This document shows positions 34,219-44,344 of a stretch of 64,000 bases of DNA, in pieces (the first letter of the stretch is position 1; every line of letters begins with the position of its first letter). A program made the position numbers and the translations under genes. The stretch comes from Acidobacteriota bacterium. GTDB lineage: Bacteria > Acidobacteriota > Terriglobia > Bryobacterales > Bryobacteraceae. The DNA is taken from the NCBI GenBank assembly GCA_025353165.1, contig JANXRE010000019.1, positions 1 to 64,000 on the forward strand, written 5' to 3'. The notes below the pieces were generated by a model. That model had not been told where the DNA came from. It ran no database searches and saw nothing but the letters and a program-made list of their open reading frames with translations.

Positions 34219-35883
34219 ATGCTGGCACAGGACGGATACGGCATCCAGCGGAGGGATCTGGATATCGAGGACTACATCGACATCGCGCGGCGCCATAAGG
34301 CCTGGATTCTGGGGCCGGCGTTCGCCGCATTGGTCCTATCGGTGGTCGGCGCTTTCCTCTGGCCCGATACCTACATTTCGACGGCGTCCATCAAGATTGT
34401 CCCGCAGCAGGTGCCCACCAATTACGTGCAAGCGAACGTGAACCAGTTGATGCAGGATCGCATCTCATCGCTGGCCCAGACCATCACCAGCCGCAACGAA
34501 CTGGCGTCGCTCATCAACACGCTCCAGTTGTACCCGAAGGAACTGGCGCGCATGCCGATGGACGACGTAGTGGACGAGATGAAAAGGGATATTCGAATCG
34601 GGGGAATTGCTGCCGCGGCGGTCGGCGCGTCCGCCAACGCCGCGCAAGCTTTCCAAATTTCGTTCGCGTATACGGACCGGTATAAAGCGCAGAGCGTAGT
34701 TCGGGAAATACAGAGCAAGTTCGTCACCGAGAACTTCACCAACCAGATCCGCGACAGCCTGATGACGAACGACCTGTTGCGGGACAACTGGAAGACCGCT
34801 AAGAAGGACCTGGAGGACATAGGGCTCAAGCTGGCGGAGTTCCGAAGCAGGAACGCGGGCCGGCTGCCCGACCAGATGACCACCAATCTCCAGCAGGTCA
34901 ACGCGCTCCAATCCAGGGTGACGAGCCTGAGCGAGTCCCTCAGCCGGAACAATCAGGAGCGTCTGATGATGGAAGGACTGCTCCGCATTTACAAAGATGA
35001 AATGAACACGGCCAAGCAGCCCATGGCTGTCGAGCGGTCCGTGGAAAAGAAAAACGAGCGGGTAGCCGAGGCCGACCGCGAGATCCGTCAAATTGAAGAC
35101 TTCCTCGCCAGGACGCGCGAACGATATAAGGACTCGCACCCGGATGTCCGGCAGACGGTGGCGTTGCTGGAGGTCGCGAAAAAGAAGCGCGACGCGCTTG
35201 TCCAGGAGGACGACAGTAACAAGACCCCGGCGTCCGACGGACCCGCGGTTGCGCAGGCCATTCCTCCGGCCGCCGCGAGGGAGGCACGCAATCTGGAGGC
35301 GAACTACCGGCGCATCGAGACCCAGATCGGGGCAAAGAACATGGAGTCCGAGGATACTCGCAAGGAACTGGAGCGGGTGAACGCCCAGATACGCGCTTAC
35401 GAGGCCCGGATGCAGGGGACTCCGCTCAGCGACAAAGAGTATTCCGACCTGCTCCGCGAGCAGGAACTGGCGAAGGAGAAGTTCGCCGACATCGATGCCA
35501 AGATGACAAAATCCAGCATGGCCAAGCAGATGGAAGACCGGCAGCAGGGAGAGAAGCTGGAGCCCCTGGATCAGGCATCCCTGCCGATGACGCCGTCCAA
35601 GCCGAAACGGTGGCAAGTGGTGGGGATAGGGGCCGGCCTCGGACTCTTCCTCGGCGTGGTTATGGCCGGCGCCCGCGAGATGCGCAACACCTCGCTGAAG
35701 AATCTCAAGGATGTTCGGGCCTACACGCAGATAGCGGTGCTGGGCAGCATACCGCTGCTGGAAAACGACCTGGTCATAAAGCGCCGCAGGCGTCTGATGT
35801 GGCTGGGCTGGTCGCTGGCGTGTCTGGCGGGCGTCGCCATCATGTCGGGGTCGATTATCTACTACTACGCGACGAAGGCCTGA
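34219..35883 (+). CDS. Chain-length determinant / GumC-like inner-membrane protein
   Basis: 554 residues. A first membrane helix at about 33-53 (ILGPAFAALVLSVVGAFLW), a long periplasmic coiled coil (about 80-440), the proline-rich DQASLPMTPSKPKRWQ segment before a second helix (VVGIGAGLGLFLGVVMAGA), and a third hydrophobic segment at the C-terminus. It controls polymer length in Wzy-type polysaccharide synthesis and is the partner of the downstream BY-kinase. No kinase domain is fused to it. Confidence 0.9.
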   Translation: MLAQDGYGIQRRDLDIEDYIDIARRHKAWILGPAFAALVLSVVGAFLWPDTYISTASIKIVPQQVPTNYVQANVNQLMQDRISSLAQTITSRNELASLINTLQLYPKELARMPMDDVVDEMKRDIRIGGIAAAAVGASANAAQAFQISFAYTDRYKAQSVVREIQSKFVTENFTNQIRDSLMTNDLLRDNWKTAKKDLEDIGLKLAEFRSRNAGRLPDQMTTNLQQVNALQSRVTSLSESLSRNNQERLMMEGLLRIYKDEMNTAKQPMAVERSVEKKNERVAEADREIRQIEDFLARTRERYKDSHPDVRQTVALLEVAKKKRDALVQEDDSNKTPASDGPAVAQAIPPAAAREARNLEANYRRIETQIGAKNMESEDTRKELERVNAQIRAYEARMQGTPLSDKEYSDLLREQELAKEKFADIDAKMTKSSMAKQMEDRQQGEKLEPLDQASLPMTPSKPKRWQVVGIGAGLGLFLGVVMAGAREMRNTSLKNLKDVRAYTQIAVLGSIPLLENDLVIKRRRRLMWLGWSLACLAGVAIMSGSIIYYYATKA

Positions 35884-35897
35884 TCAGGAAAAAACCC

Positions 35898-36863
35898 ATG
35901 AGCCGAGTTCATGACGCATTGCGCCGGGCAGCCTTAGCAGGCAGCCTTCCCGCTCCACCCCCGATGCCGGCCGGTCTGGCTGAACCCGCTATCGCGCGGG
36001 AGTTCTCCCCGGAGGCTCCGGCGGGCGGCCCCGCCATGCGAGGGACCGCGCTCGCCGAGGCGTTTCATTCGCTGGACACGCTGCTTCAGCGCATTGAGGA
36101 GATCCCGTATCATCCCCAAGCCGAGTCCCTGGTTATCGATCCCCTGCGGCCGCACGATGCTCCCATGGAGGAGTTCCGCTCTTTGCGGACGCGGCTCAAC
36201 CACATGCAGAGCCTGCAGCCCATCCACTCGGTCGTGGTCACGAGCCCCTCTCCGGCCGAGGGGAAATCGTTCACGGCGACCAACCTGGCCATCGCGCAAT
36301 CGCAACTGGAAGGCAACCGGACGCTGCTTTGCGACTTCGACTTTCGCCGGCCGACGATCCACAACGCGTTTCAGATCCCCCGCTCGCCCGGCTTGACGGA
36401 TTTTCTGCATGGCAAGGCGGAGTTGCACGAGATTATCAAGAAGATCGGCGCCACCAACCTGTACGTCATGCCGGCCGGCGAGGCGGTCATCAATCCGCTG
36501 GAACTGCTGAACCTGCGCGAAGTGAAGATGCTGATTGATCAGTTGCCGGCCGTTTTCAACTGGATCATCATGGACACTCCGCCGCTGCTGTTCGCCGCGG
36601 ACGCGAACCTGATGGCAACCCTGGCGCACGCCACGGTGATCGTGGTGCGCATTGGTTCCACGACGATCGACTCGGTGACGCGCGCCATGCAGTCGCTCTG
36701 CCAGAACAACGTGATTGGTATCGTCGTAAACGGCGCGCGCCGCGGAGAGCTGTACAGCAAGTACACCTACTACCACTCGTATTACATGCCTCGCGACGAG
36801 AAGACCGGCGAGGAAGCCGGGGAAGCGGAACAGGAGTCGAAGACTCCGGACTCAGTAATCTAG
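35898..36863 (+). CDS. Bacterial tyrosine kinase (CpsD/CapB type)
   Basis: 321 residues from the ATG at 35898. The nucleotide-binding core has Walker A VVTSPSPAEGKSFTATNLA, Walker A' LLCDFDFRRPT and Walker B FNWIIMDTPPLLF. The tyrosine cluster YSKYTYYHSYY near the C-terminus is the expected autophosphorylation tail. Such kinases cycle phosphorylation with the chain-length protein to govern polysaccharide polymerisation. Starts 14 bases after the GumC-like gene; overlaps the end of the convergent ketoacyl synthase by 12 bases. Confidence 0.92.
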   Translation: MSRVHDALRRAALAGSLPAPPPMPAGLAEPAIAREFSPEAPAGGPAMRGTALAEAFHSLDTLLQRIEEIPYHPQAESLVIDPLRPHDAPMEEFRSLRTRLNHMQSLQPIHSVVVTSPSPAEGKSFTATNLAIAQSQLEGNRTLLCDFDFRRPTIHNAFQIPRSPGLTDFLHGKAELHEIIKKIGATNLYVMPAGEAVINPLELLNLREVKMLIDQLPAVFNWIIMDTPPLLFAADANLMATLAHATVIVVRIGSTTIDSVTRAMQSLCQNNVIGIVVNGARRGELYSKYTYYHSYYMPRDEKTGEEAGEAEQESKTPDSVI

Positions 36864-38141
36864 CCGCCTCAGAACCATCGCCGAGTTCTTAGACCCAAAT
36901 GCGATGCAGTTCGTCACCGCATGCTCGACGTCCGCCCTCCGGCCCGGTTGCGGAATGTAATCGAGGTCGCATTCGGGGTCCGGCTCGTCCAGATTGATCG
37001 TTGGCGGAAGCACGCCATCGCGCATCGAGAGCAGAGTGGCGGCGATGCCTGCCGCTCCGCAAGCCCCCTGCGGATGGCCGATGAGACTCTTTAAAGACGA
37101 CCCGGGAACCTTGTATGCCCTATTCCCAAGCGCCAGTTTTATGGCGCGCGTTTCGATCCGGTCGTTCAGGTCCGTGGAAGTGCCGTGGTAGTTAACGTAT
37201 TGGACGTCCGCCGGAGAAATCCCCGCTTCCTCCATGGCTATCGTTATCGCGCGCGCCGGCTCTTCTCCGCACTCCTCCAGGCGGACGCGGTGAAACGCCT
37301 CGCAAGTGGAGCCATAGCCCGCCAGTTCCGCGTAAATCCGAGCGCCCCGGGCGCGCGCGCGTTCCAGGCTCTCCAGGACAAAGAACCAAGCGCCCTCGCC
37401 CACCACGAAGCCGTCGCGGTCGCGGGAGAACGGCCGGGACGCCCGCTCCGGCTCGTGGTTCCAGCGCGTGGATAGAATACGCATGGCAAGGAATCCGCGG
37501 ACGATCAGCGGCGCGATGGGGGCGTCCGCTCCGCCGGCCACGATGGTATCGAGCACGCCCGCCTGAATGTTACGCATCGCGTAAGCCATCGCGTCGGTCG
37601 ACGATGCGCACCCGGTGGATACGACGTGGCTGAGCCCGCGAAAGCCGAACCGCATGGAGACCTCGCTGGCCAGCGTCCCGATGGTGGAACTGGGGACCAC
37701 GTAGACGCTGCACCGGCGCCAGTCGCCCGCATGCCAGAGGCGGTACTGCTCCTCGGTGAACTCCAGCGCTCCGCCGCCCGAGCCGAGCATCACTCCGACG
37801 CCGCGCAACTGTTCGCGCGTCATAGCGGACGGGTCCAGACCGGCGTCGGCGATGGCCTCGCTGGCGGCGGCAATCGCCAGTGGGACGACGCGCGAGACGT
37901 GCGGCCGGTCCTTGTAGGCAATCCAGGCGTGCTCGTCGAAACCGCGGATCTCGCCGGCGATCTGGGCGGCTAATCCGGAAGGGTCGAATCGCTCGATCCG
38001 CCGGACGCCGCTCACTCCCTTGCGCGTCGCATCCCAAAAAACTTCGCGCCCGATCCCGTTCGGGCTGACGGCCCCAATGCCGGTGATCACTACCCGGTGC
38101 TTCAAACAGTCCTCGCAAGCACTGTGTGTTAGTATAAGCAT
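36852..38141 (-). CDS. Beta-ketoacyl-ACP synthase II-like (FabF family)
   Basis: 429 residues. The start MLILTHSACEDC precedes the family's RVVITGIGAVSPNG; an internal TTG near 38108 could be the true start. The active-site Cys is in STGCASSTDAM, and the two histidines are in YVNYHGTSTDLND and LIGHPQGACGA, giving the Cys-His-His triad of decarboxylating condensing enzymes. It elongates acyl-ACP by two carbons. Standing alone rather than in a fab cluster, it may serve a special lipid or polyketide-like product. It is divergent from the membrane protein at 38166 with a 24-base gap. Confidence 0.9.
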   Translation of the reverse strand: MLILTHSACEDCLKHRVVITGIGAVSPNGIGREVFWDATRKGVSGVRRIERFDPSGLAAQIAGEIRGFDEHAWIAYKDRPHVSRVVPLAIAAASEAIADAGLDPSAMTREQLRGVGVMLGSGGGALEFTEEQYRLWHAGDWRRCSVYVVPSSTIGTLASEVSMRFGFRGLSHVVSTGCASSTDAMAYAMRNIQAGVLDTIVAGGADAPIAPLIVRGFLAMRILSTRWNHEPERASRPFSRDRDGFVVGEGAWFFVLESLERARARGARIYAELAGYGSTCEAFHRVRLEECGEEPARAITIAMEEAGISPADVQYVNYHGTSTDLNDRIETRAIKLALGNRAYKVPGSSLKSLIGHPQGACGAAGIAATLLSMRDGVLPPTINLDEPDPECDLDYIPQPGRRADVEHAVTNCIAFGSKNSAMVLRRLDY

Positions 38142-38165
38142 GTTTCCGATCCCGACGCGCTCCCG

Positions 38166-38630
38166 ATGGCTCACCCGCGTGTTCAAAAAGCCCTGGCAGG
38201 GATCGCGTCCGGAGCGCTTGGCGGCATCGTCCTGCTGATCTTTCTGGCGCTCTCCTCGCTGGTCAACCTGGATTCCTGGTGGCGATTCCCGAACCTGCTC
38301 GGAACCACGTTTTATGGCGCGGATGCGCTGCGTAGCGGTTTCGGCCGGGCCACGTTGTCCGGCGCGGCTTTCGAGCTGCTGCTGTCCGGTGCCGCCGGCG
38401 CGATTTTCAACTCCGTTGCCGGCGACTCGCTGCGGGGATTCCGCCTCGCGGCGGCCGGCATGATGGCCGGCCTGCTGTGGATGTACGGCTCGAACCTGCT
38501 CTACGCGCGGGTGAGCCCGTTGATTTCGCTGTATTCTGAAACCTGGCCGCTTACGATCGGCCATCTCCTGCTGGGAGCGTGCCTGGCGGGGAGCGGCTGG
38601 TTCCTGCCGCTGCGTCCCCCTGTAAACTAA
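38166..38630 (+). CDS. Small four-helix membrane protein, unknown
   Basis: 154 residues, with about four hydrophobic segments ([67 protein letters not shown]). No known catalytic motif. It sits between the ketoacyl synthase and aconitase, ending 5 bases before the aconitase ATG. Function not recognised. Confidence 0.7.
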   Translation: MAHPRVQKALAGIASGALGGIVLLIFLALSSLVNLDSWWRFPNLLGTTFYGADALRSGFGRATLSGAAFELLLSGAAGAIFNSVAGDSLRGFRLAAAGMMAGLLWMYGSNLLYARVSPLISLYSETWPLTIGHLLLGACLAGSGWFLPLRPPVN

Positions 38631-38635
38631 GAGAT

Positions 38636-41290
38636 ATGGAGAGCAAGAACTCGTTCGGCGCGCAATCGAAGTTGACTGTTCGCGGCCGGGATTACGCCAT
38701 TTTTCGCCTGGACGCGCTGGAGAAAGCGGGCGTGGCCGGCGTTCACCGCCTGCCGTATTCCATCAAAATCCTGCTGGAGAACCTGCTGAGATTTGAGGAC
38801 GGCCGCACGGTCCGCCCCACCGATATCGAGTACGTGAGCAAGTGGGAGATCGGCGCGGCGGGCCGCGAAATCCAATTCCGGCCGGCGCGGGTGCTGCTTC
38901 AGGATTTTACCGGCGTGCCCTGCGTGGTGGATCTCGCGGCGATGCGCGACGCGCTGCGGGCGCTCGGCGCCAATGCCGGCGCGGCCAACCCGATGATCCC
39001 GGTGGATCTGGTGATCGACCATTCGGTGATGGTGGACAAGTTCGGCTCGAAGGATGCGTTCAGCGTCAACGCGCTGCTCGAGTTCCAGCGCAACCAGGAG
39101 CGGTACGCGCTGCTCCGCTGGGGGCAAAGGGCGTTTGAAAACTTCCGCGTGGTGCCGCCCGATACCGGAATCGTGCATCAGGTCAACCTCGAGTACCTCG
39201 CATCGGTGGTGTGCACCAACGGCGGGCAAGCCTACCCCGACACGGTGGTGGGCACGGACTCCCACACCACGATGATCAACGGGCTAGGCGTGGTCGGCTG
39301 GGGCGTGGGCGGAATCGAGGCGGAGGCGTGCATGCTGGGCCAGCCGGTTTCCATGCTTCTGCCGCCGGTAGTCGGGTTCAAGATGTCCGGCAAGCTGCCC
39401 GCCGGAACGACCGCGACGGACCTGGTGCTGACCGTCACCCAGATGCTGAGGAAGAAAGGCGTGGTCGGGCGGTTCGTCGAGTTTTACGGCGATGGAGTGA
39501 AGGCGCTGAGCCTCGCCGACCGGGCGACCATCGCCAACATGGCGCCGGAATACGGAGCGACCATCGGGTTCTTCCCCATCGACGAGGCCTCGCTCGATTA
39601 CCTGCGGATGACCAACCGCGACGAAGACCAGATCGCGCTCATCGAGGCATACACCAAGGAGCAGGGACTGTTCCTGATGGCGGGCGCGGCCGACCCCGAC
39701 TATTGGGATACGCTGGCGCTGGACTTGCAGGATGTGGTCCCGTCGCTGGCCGGACCGAAGCGCCCGCAAGACCGGATCGACCTTCCGGACGTGAAGAAGA
39801 ATTTTCTGGCAACGCTCGCCGCCGAGCAGCGAACGGCGCAAGTCGATTCGTACCAGATCCGGGACGGCGCGGTGGTGATTGCGGCCATCACCAGTTGCAC
39901 CAACACTTCGAATCCCTCGGTGATGCTAGCCGCGGGACTGCTGGCGAAGAAGGCCAACGCCAAGGGGCTGAAAGCCAAGCCCTGGGTGAAGACGAGTCTT
40001 GCGCCGGGGTCCAAGGTGGTCATGGATTATTACGCGGACGCGGGGCTCGTCCCGGAACTGGAAGCGCTCGGCTTTTACCTGGTGGGATATGGCTGCACCA
40101 CCTGCATCGGCAACAGCGGTCCTCTGCCCGAGGCGGTTTCAGAAGCGGTTGAGAGAGAGAAGTTGGTGGTCGCGGCGGTGCTGAGCGGCAACCGCAACTT
40201 CGAAGGGCGCATCAATGCGCAGGTGCGCGCCAACTATCTTGCTTCGCCGCCGCTGGTGGTCGCCTACGCACTGGCCGGGCGCGTCGATTTCGATTTCGAG
40301 AAAGAGCCGCTGGGAACGGACCAGGCCGGCCAGAACGTTTACCTGAAGGACATCTGGCCGTCTCCGGAAGAGGTCCAGGAGACGGTGTCCCGCTGCGTGC
40401 GCCGCGAAATGTTCCAGAAGCAGTATGCCGAAGTTTTCCACGGCGACGAGCAGTGGCGGAACATGCCGGTTCCTGGCGGCGAGGTCTTCGCGTGGGACGA
40501 CCACTCGACGTACATCAAGAAGCCGCCATACTTCGACAGCATGGTGGATCCGGCTACTTCCGTGCAGGATTTCCAGGGGCTGCGCGTGCTGGCCGTGCTG
40601 GGCGATTCCGTGACCACAGATCATATTTCGCCGGCCGGCAACATCCCGACGGACAGTCCGGCGGGCAAGTATCTGATGGAGCAGGGAGTGAAACCGGCGG
40701 ATTTCAACTCCTACGGCTCGCGGCGCGGGAACCACGAGGCGATGGTGCGCGGCACGCTGGCGAACATCCGCTTGCGGAACCTGCTCGCGCCCGGCACGGA
40801 AGGCGGGTGGACCGCTCACATTCCAAGCAACGAGAAGATGTTCATCTACGATGCCGCCATGCGCTACCAGGCAGAGGGCGTTCCGCTGATGATCGTCGCC
40901 GGAAAAGAGTACGGGTCCGGCTCCTCGCGCGACTGGGCGGCCAAGGGCGTGAGCCTGCTCGGGGTGCGGGTGGTGATCGCCGAGAGTTTCGAGCGTATAC
41001 ACCGGTCGAACCTGGTCGGGATGGGGGTACTGCCCCTGCAATTCCTGCCGGGCGAGAACCGGGATAGCCTGGGACTTTCCGGGACGGAGACTTTTTCAGT
41101 GGTCGGCGTCCGGGAAGGTATTGATACTAAGCGCGTCCGGGTGGCGGCCAAGTCCGCCGATGGAGCTACGCGGACTTTCGATGCGATTGTGCGGATCGAC
41201 ACCCCGCAGGAAATCGAGTACTTCCGCAACGGTGGAATCCTGCCGTACGTGCTGCGTCAGGTAGCCGGCGCCGCGATCCAAACCGCGTAG
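38636..41290 (+). CDS. acnA: Aconitate hydratase A
   Basis: 884 residues from the ATG at 38636, after [17 protein letters not shown]; length fits AcnA. The iron-sulfur ligands are in [10 protein letters not shown] and [10 protein letters not shown]. Other conserved blocks are [37 protein letters not shown], and the swivel domain [16 protein letters not shown]. It isomerises citrate to isocitrate in the TCA cycle, with a [4Fe-4S] cluster. It stands alone, convergent with the S24-type gene (3-base gap). Confidence 0.97.
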   Translation: MESKNSFGAQSKLTVRGRDYAIFRLDALEKAGVAGVHRLPYSIKILLENLLRFEDGRTVRPTDIEYVSKWEIGAAGREIQFRPARVLLQDFTGVPCVVDLAAMRDALRALGANAGAANPMIPVDLVIDHSVMVDKFGSKDAFSVNALLEFQRNQERYALLRWGQRAFENFRVVPPDTGIVHQVNLEYLASVVCTNGGQAYPDTVVGTDSHTTMINGLGVVGWGVGGIEAEACMLGQPVSMLLPPVVGFKMSGKLPAGTTATDLVLTVTQMLRKKGVVGRFVEFYGDGVKALSLADRATIANMAPEYGATIGFFPIDEASLDYLRMTNRDEDQIALIEAYTKEQGLFLMAGAADPDYWDTLALDLQDVVPSLAGPKRPQDRIDLPDVKKNFLATLAAEQRTAQVDSYQIRDGAVVIAAITSCTNTSNPSVMLAAGLLAKKANAKGLKAKPWVKTSLAPGSKVVMDYYADAGLVPELEALGFYLVGYGCTTCIGNSGPLPEAVSEAVEREKLVVAAVLSGNRNFEGRINAQVRANYLASPPLVVAYALAGRVDFDFEKEPLGTDQAGQNVYLKDIWPSPEEVQETVSRCVRREMFQKQYAEVFHGDEQWRNMPVPGGEVFAWDDHSTYIKKPPYFDSMVDPATSVQDFQGLRVLAVLGDSVTTDHISPAGNIPTDSPAGKYLMEQGVKPADFNSYGSRRGNHEAMVRGTLANIRLRNLLAPGTEGGWTAHIPSNEKMFIYDAAMRYQAEGVPLMIVAGKEYGSGSSRDWAAKGVSLLGVRVVIAESFERIHRSNLVGMGVLPLQFLPGENRDSLGLSGTETFSVVGVREGIDTKRVRVAAKSADGATRTFDAIVRIDTPQEIEYFRNGGILPYVLRQVAGAAIQTA

Positions 41291-41293
41291 CGC

Positions 41294-42085
41294 TCAGAAC
41301 AGGACGCGGACGAATTCCGCCCGGACCCGGTAGCGTTCTTCATCCGCGGCCAGGACGATATTGTCGTGCTCCGGATTGAGCGGTTCCAGCACGATGGCAT
41401 CGTGCGACCACGTGCTATCGGGCAGTTGGGCTTTCCGGCTGGTGTAGCGCTTGACCGTATACCGGTCGTTTGCTCCCCGCCCTAACTCCTCGACCAGGAC
41501 GTGTTTGCCCTGCCGGGAACCGGCGCCGAATCGCCGGAACAGGCAGACGCTCCCGTTCGGAATCAGCGGCTCCATCGACGTCCCTTCGATGGAAGCGGCG
41601 AAAAACTCATCGCTGATGCGGATTCCGTCGGGAACTTCGATCCAGTCCGCTTCCGTGTCGATTTCGGCGTTGTCGAGGAACGGGCCCGCGGCCGAACGCA
41701 GCGACGTGAGGCGCACGTGCGTGGCCGACGAGACTTTGGAGCGCACGTGCCGCTGGTACAGGCGCTCCACCGCGCGCTCAAAGGTGTCTACCAGCGCCGT
41801 CTGGCGATCCGTCACGCGGATGGTGTTCGATGCATTCTCTTCCAGCCAGGCGAGCAGCCTTCCAGCGCCCATCTCGCGGGCCTTGGCCGTCAGGTCGCCG
41901 GGCACCAAGGGGAAAACGTCGTCCTCCGGCGCCACCTCGTCCCAGTCCCGCCGGAACCGCTGGTAGAGCGTGTCGGACTCGGGGTCCTGGAGGAGAACGC
42001 CGACCGCGGCGGGGCCGTCGGACAAGTCCGCCTCAACGACGGAGTAAAATCCTTCGTGGGTGGCGGCCAAAGAGACGGGCGGCAT
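41294..42085 (-). CDS. S24/LexA-type autoprotease with an unusual N-terminal domain
   Basis: 263 residues. The C-terminal half is a LexA/S24 peptidase: Ser170 in IEGTSMEPLIPNGSV and Lys212 in YTVKRYT form the Ser-Lys dyad. An Ala-Gly pair (SAAGPF, 133-134) lies 36 residues before the serine, as in LexA where the self-cleavage site is 35 residues ahead. The first 120 residues do not look like a helix-turn-helix; they read EGFYSVVEADLSDGPAAVGVLLQDPE, resembling a small domain of unknown function. It may be a regulator whose DNA-binding part is atypical, or a cleavable switch acting by protein contact. Convergent with aconitase. Confidence 0.75.
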   Translation of the reverse strand: MPPVSLAATHEGFYSVVEADLSDGPAAVGVLLQDPESDTLYQRFRRDWDEVAPEDDVFPLVPGDLTAKAREMGAGRLLAWLEENASNTIRVTDRQTALVDTFERAVERLYQRHVRSKVSSATHVRLTSLRSAAGPFLDNAEIDTEADWIEVPDGIRISDEFFAASIEGTSMEPLIPNGSVCLFRRFGAGSRQGKHVLVEELGRGANDRYTVKRYTSRKAQLPDSTWSHDAIVLEPLNPEHDNIVLAADEERYRVRAEFVRVLF

Positions 42086-42103
42086 TTCGATCCTCTTATC
42101 GGT

Positions 42104-43165
42104 TCATTTCTTGGCGGTCTTAGGAGAAATCGGGGCTTCCTCGGGATAATATCCCTTGCGGGCGCGCACGGTCACGTTGTTGAGCGACACGACCACCCGG
42201 ATATTCCGGAAATCCTTGGTCTTGCCGCCTTCGATATTGGGCACGTAGCGGATGATGTACTGCGTGGTGACCTCGCCGGCGACGTTCGCGATGGAGTGGA
42301 AAATGCCCTGGGCGATCGCGGCGGCGTACCCTCCCGTACCGACCGTAATGGCGTAGTTGCCATCGTCCGAGGGCTTGGAGAGATATCCGTCGACATCCTT
42401 GTAAGTGCCTTGCAGCGGGTATTCGACGCGTCCCCCGGTGTCCGCCGCAAGCCGCGCCAGGTTGACGTCGCCTTCGCTGGTAAAGCCGAAGCCGACGGTG
42501 CTGACACAGTAGATCGTCACCAGGTTACGCTGGGCGATCTCGACCACCTGGTTGAGATTGTACTTGCTGGCGTTGTCGTGGCCGTCTCCGACGATCACGA
42601 TCACGCGCCGCGGCTCGATGGGTTCTCCCTTGACCAGGTTGCGGCTGGTGCACGCCATGTAAATCGCGTCGAACAGCGAGGATCCCCCGCCCGGCTTCAT
42701 CTTCCGGATCTTGCTTACGATCTTTTCGGGATCCTGAGTGGTGTTCATCTGCAACTCGGGTTCGTTCGAGTAGCCGATCAGATAGCCCTGGTACCTGCTG
42801 GAGTCCCCCGGCAGCAGGTTCAATACCAGATCGATGGCGGCCTCCTGATAGGTCTTCCAGTTCAGCCGGTTGGAGTTACTCAGGTCGAGCAGGAACCCCA
42901 CCACCACCGGCTGGCTGCGTTCGCGCGTGAAGAAGGAGACCTGCTGTTCCTTGCCTTCGTCGAAGATGCGGAAATCCTTCTTCTCCAGGTCTTTGACAAA
43001 GCGGCCCTTTTCATCGGTGACCGTCACCGGGACGATGACCTCATTCACCCGGAAACGAAGGATCGTGGTTGCCTCGGCGGGAGGCTGCTGGGCCGGCGCG
43101 GGCGACGGCGCGGTCTGTGCCCGCAAGGCGGACACGGCCAAAAGTAAAACTACGGATAGCCGCAT
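42104..43165 (-). CDS. Secreted VWFA-domain protein, acidobacterial type
   Basis: 353 residues with a signal peptide (MRLSVVLLLAVSALRAQ). The N-terminal part FRVNEVIVPVTVTDEKGRFVKDLEKKDFRIFDEGK and then VVVGFLLDLSNSNRLNWKTY match the VWFA-related family TIGR03436, common in Acidobacteria. A MIDAS-like site (DLSNS) is present, with TYCVSTVGFGF further on. Such domains bind proteins through metal. Function unknown. Start is 29 bases from the end of the KDG kinase gene on the same strand, so the two may be one transcript. Confidence 0.87.
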   Translation of the reverse strand: MRLSVVLLLAVSALRAQTAPSPAPAQQPPAEATTILRFRVNEVIVPVTVTDEKGRFVKDLEKKDFRIFDEGKEQQVSFFTRERSQPVVVGFLLDLSNSNRLNWKTYQEAAIDLVLNLLPGDSSRYQGYLIGYSNEPELQMNTTQDPEKIVSKIRKMKPGGGSSLFDAIYMACTSRNLVKGEPIEPRRVIVIVGDGHDNASKYNLNQVVEIAQRNLVTIYCVSTVGFGFTSEGDVNLARLAADTGGRVEYPLQGTYKDVDGYLSKPSDDGNYAITVGTGGYAAAIAQGIFHSIANVAGEVTTQYIIRYVPNIEGGKTKDFRNIRVVVSLNNVTVRARKGYYPEEAPISPKTAKK

Positions 43166-43194
43166 GGGGGGAAACCTTCCCTATTATAGCGGCG

Positions 43195-44226
43195 TTACCG
43201 TTGGACGCGACCCGAGCCCCCGCCCTTCAGCAACGACTGCACCTCCGGGACCGTCATTCGCGCGAAATCTCCGTAGACGGAGTGCTTCAGGCAGGACGCC
43301 GCGACGGCGAATTCCAGGGCGTCCCGGCGATCCGGCATGGTCAGCAGGCCGAAGATCAAGCCGCCGGCGAAACAGTCGCCGCCGCCCACGCGGTCCACGA
43401 TATGCGTGATGTCGTAGTGGCGGCTGACGAGAAACCGCTCACGGTCGTGCAGGCACGCCGACCAGCCGTTATGGGAGGCGCTCTTGGATTCCCGCAGCGT
43501 GATGGCCATCATTTTGAGGTTTGGATAGCGGTCCAGCACCGTTTCGGCGAGCTTCCGGTATTGGGACGTTTCCAGATTGCCCGAGTGGACGTCGGCTTCC
43601 GCGTGCAGACCGAGCGCGGCCTGGCAATCTTCTTCGTTCGCGATTCCGATGTCCACGTGACTAAAGAGCTCGCTCATCACCTCCTGCGCGGTCCGGCCGT
43701 ACTTCCATAGGTTCTTGCGATAGTTTAGATCGCAGGAAACGGTTACGCCCTTGGCCCGCGCCGCGCGCGCGGCTTCCAGTGCGAGATCGGCGGCGCTCTG
43801 GCTCAACGCGGGGGTGATGCCGGTGACGTGGAACCACGTCGCCCCATCCAGGCACCGGTCCCAATCGATGTCGCCGGTCTTGGCCAGCGCGATGGCTGAG
43901 CCCTCGCGGTCGTAGACCACCTGCGAGGGCCGTTGGTTGGCGCCAGTCTCGACGAAGTAAATCCCGAACCGGCCCTTCTGCCGGATGAGCCAGGGCTCCA
44001 CGCCGAAGCGCCGCAACTCGCCGGCGAACGCGTCTACGATGGGGTTGTTGGGCGGCAGCACCGTTATGTAGCGCGCCGGAACGCCGAGCTGCGCGACGGC
44101 GACGGCGACGTTGGCCTCGCCGCCCCCGAAGGTCGCGACGAATTCCGGGGTCTGCAGGAAGCGCTCGAAACCCGGAGGCGCGAGCCGGAGCATGATTTCG
44201 CCGAAGGTGACAACCAGACTAGCCAT
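43195..44226 (-). CDS. kdgK: 2-keto-3-deoxygluconate kinase (PfkB family)
   Basis: 343 residues. The start [21 protein letters not shown], the PfkB-1 segment [17 protein letters not shown] and the C-terminal PfkB-2 motif [16 protein letters not shown] (catalytic Asp) are present. Overall it resembles KdgK, which phosphorylates 2-keto-3-deoxygluconate in uronate and pectin breakdown. Substrate is inferred from similarity rather than proven by residues. The divergent neighbour is a secreted glycosidase, which fits carbohydrate catabolism. Confidence 0.87.
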   Translation of the reverse strand: MASLVVTFGEIMLRLAPPGFERFLQTPEFVATFGGGEANVAVAVAQLGVPARYITVLPPNNPIVDAFAGELRRFGVEPWLIRQKGRFGIYFVETGANQRPSQVVYDREGSAIALAKTGDIDWDRCLDGATWFHVTGITPALSQSAADLALEAARAARAKGVTVSCDLNYRKNLWKYGRTAQEVMSELFSHVDIGIANEEDCQAALGLHAEADVHSGNLETSQYRKLAETVLDRYPNLKMMAITLRESKSASHNGWSACLHDRERFLVSRHYDITHIVDRVGGGDCFAGGLIFGLLTMPDRRDALEFAVAASCLKHSVYGDFARMTVPEVQSLLKGGGSGRVQR

Positions 44227-44344
44227 AAGTCTCCGATTTTATCGAATCGCGAGAGAGTCCACGGCACTTGCCATTATTCGGATTTCCGTGACGATGTAAT
44301 CTTCTCTCCGGGTGCCGCGTCCCAGCAGTAGAGGGGATGCATTC

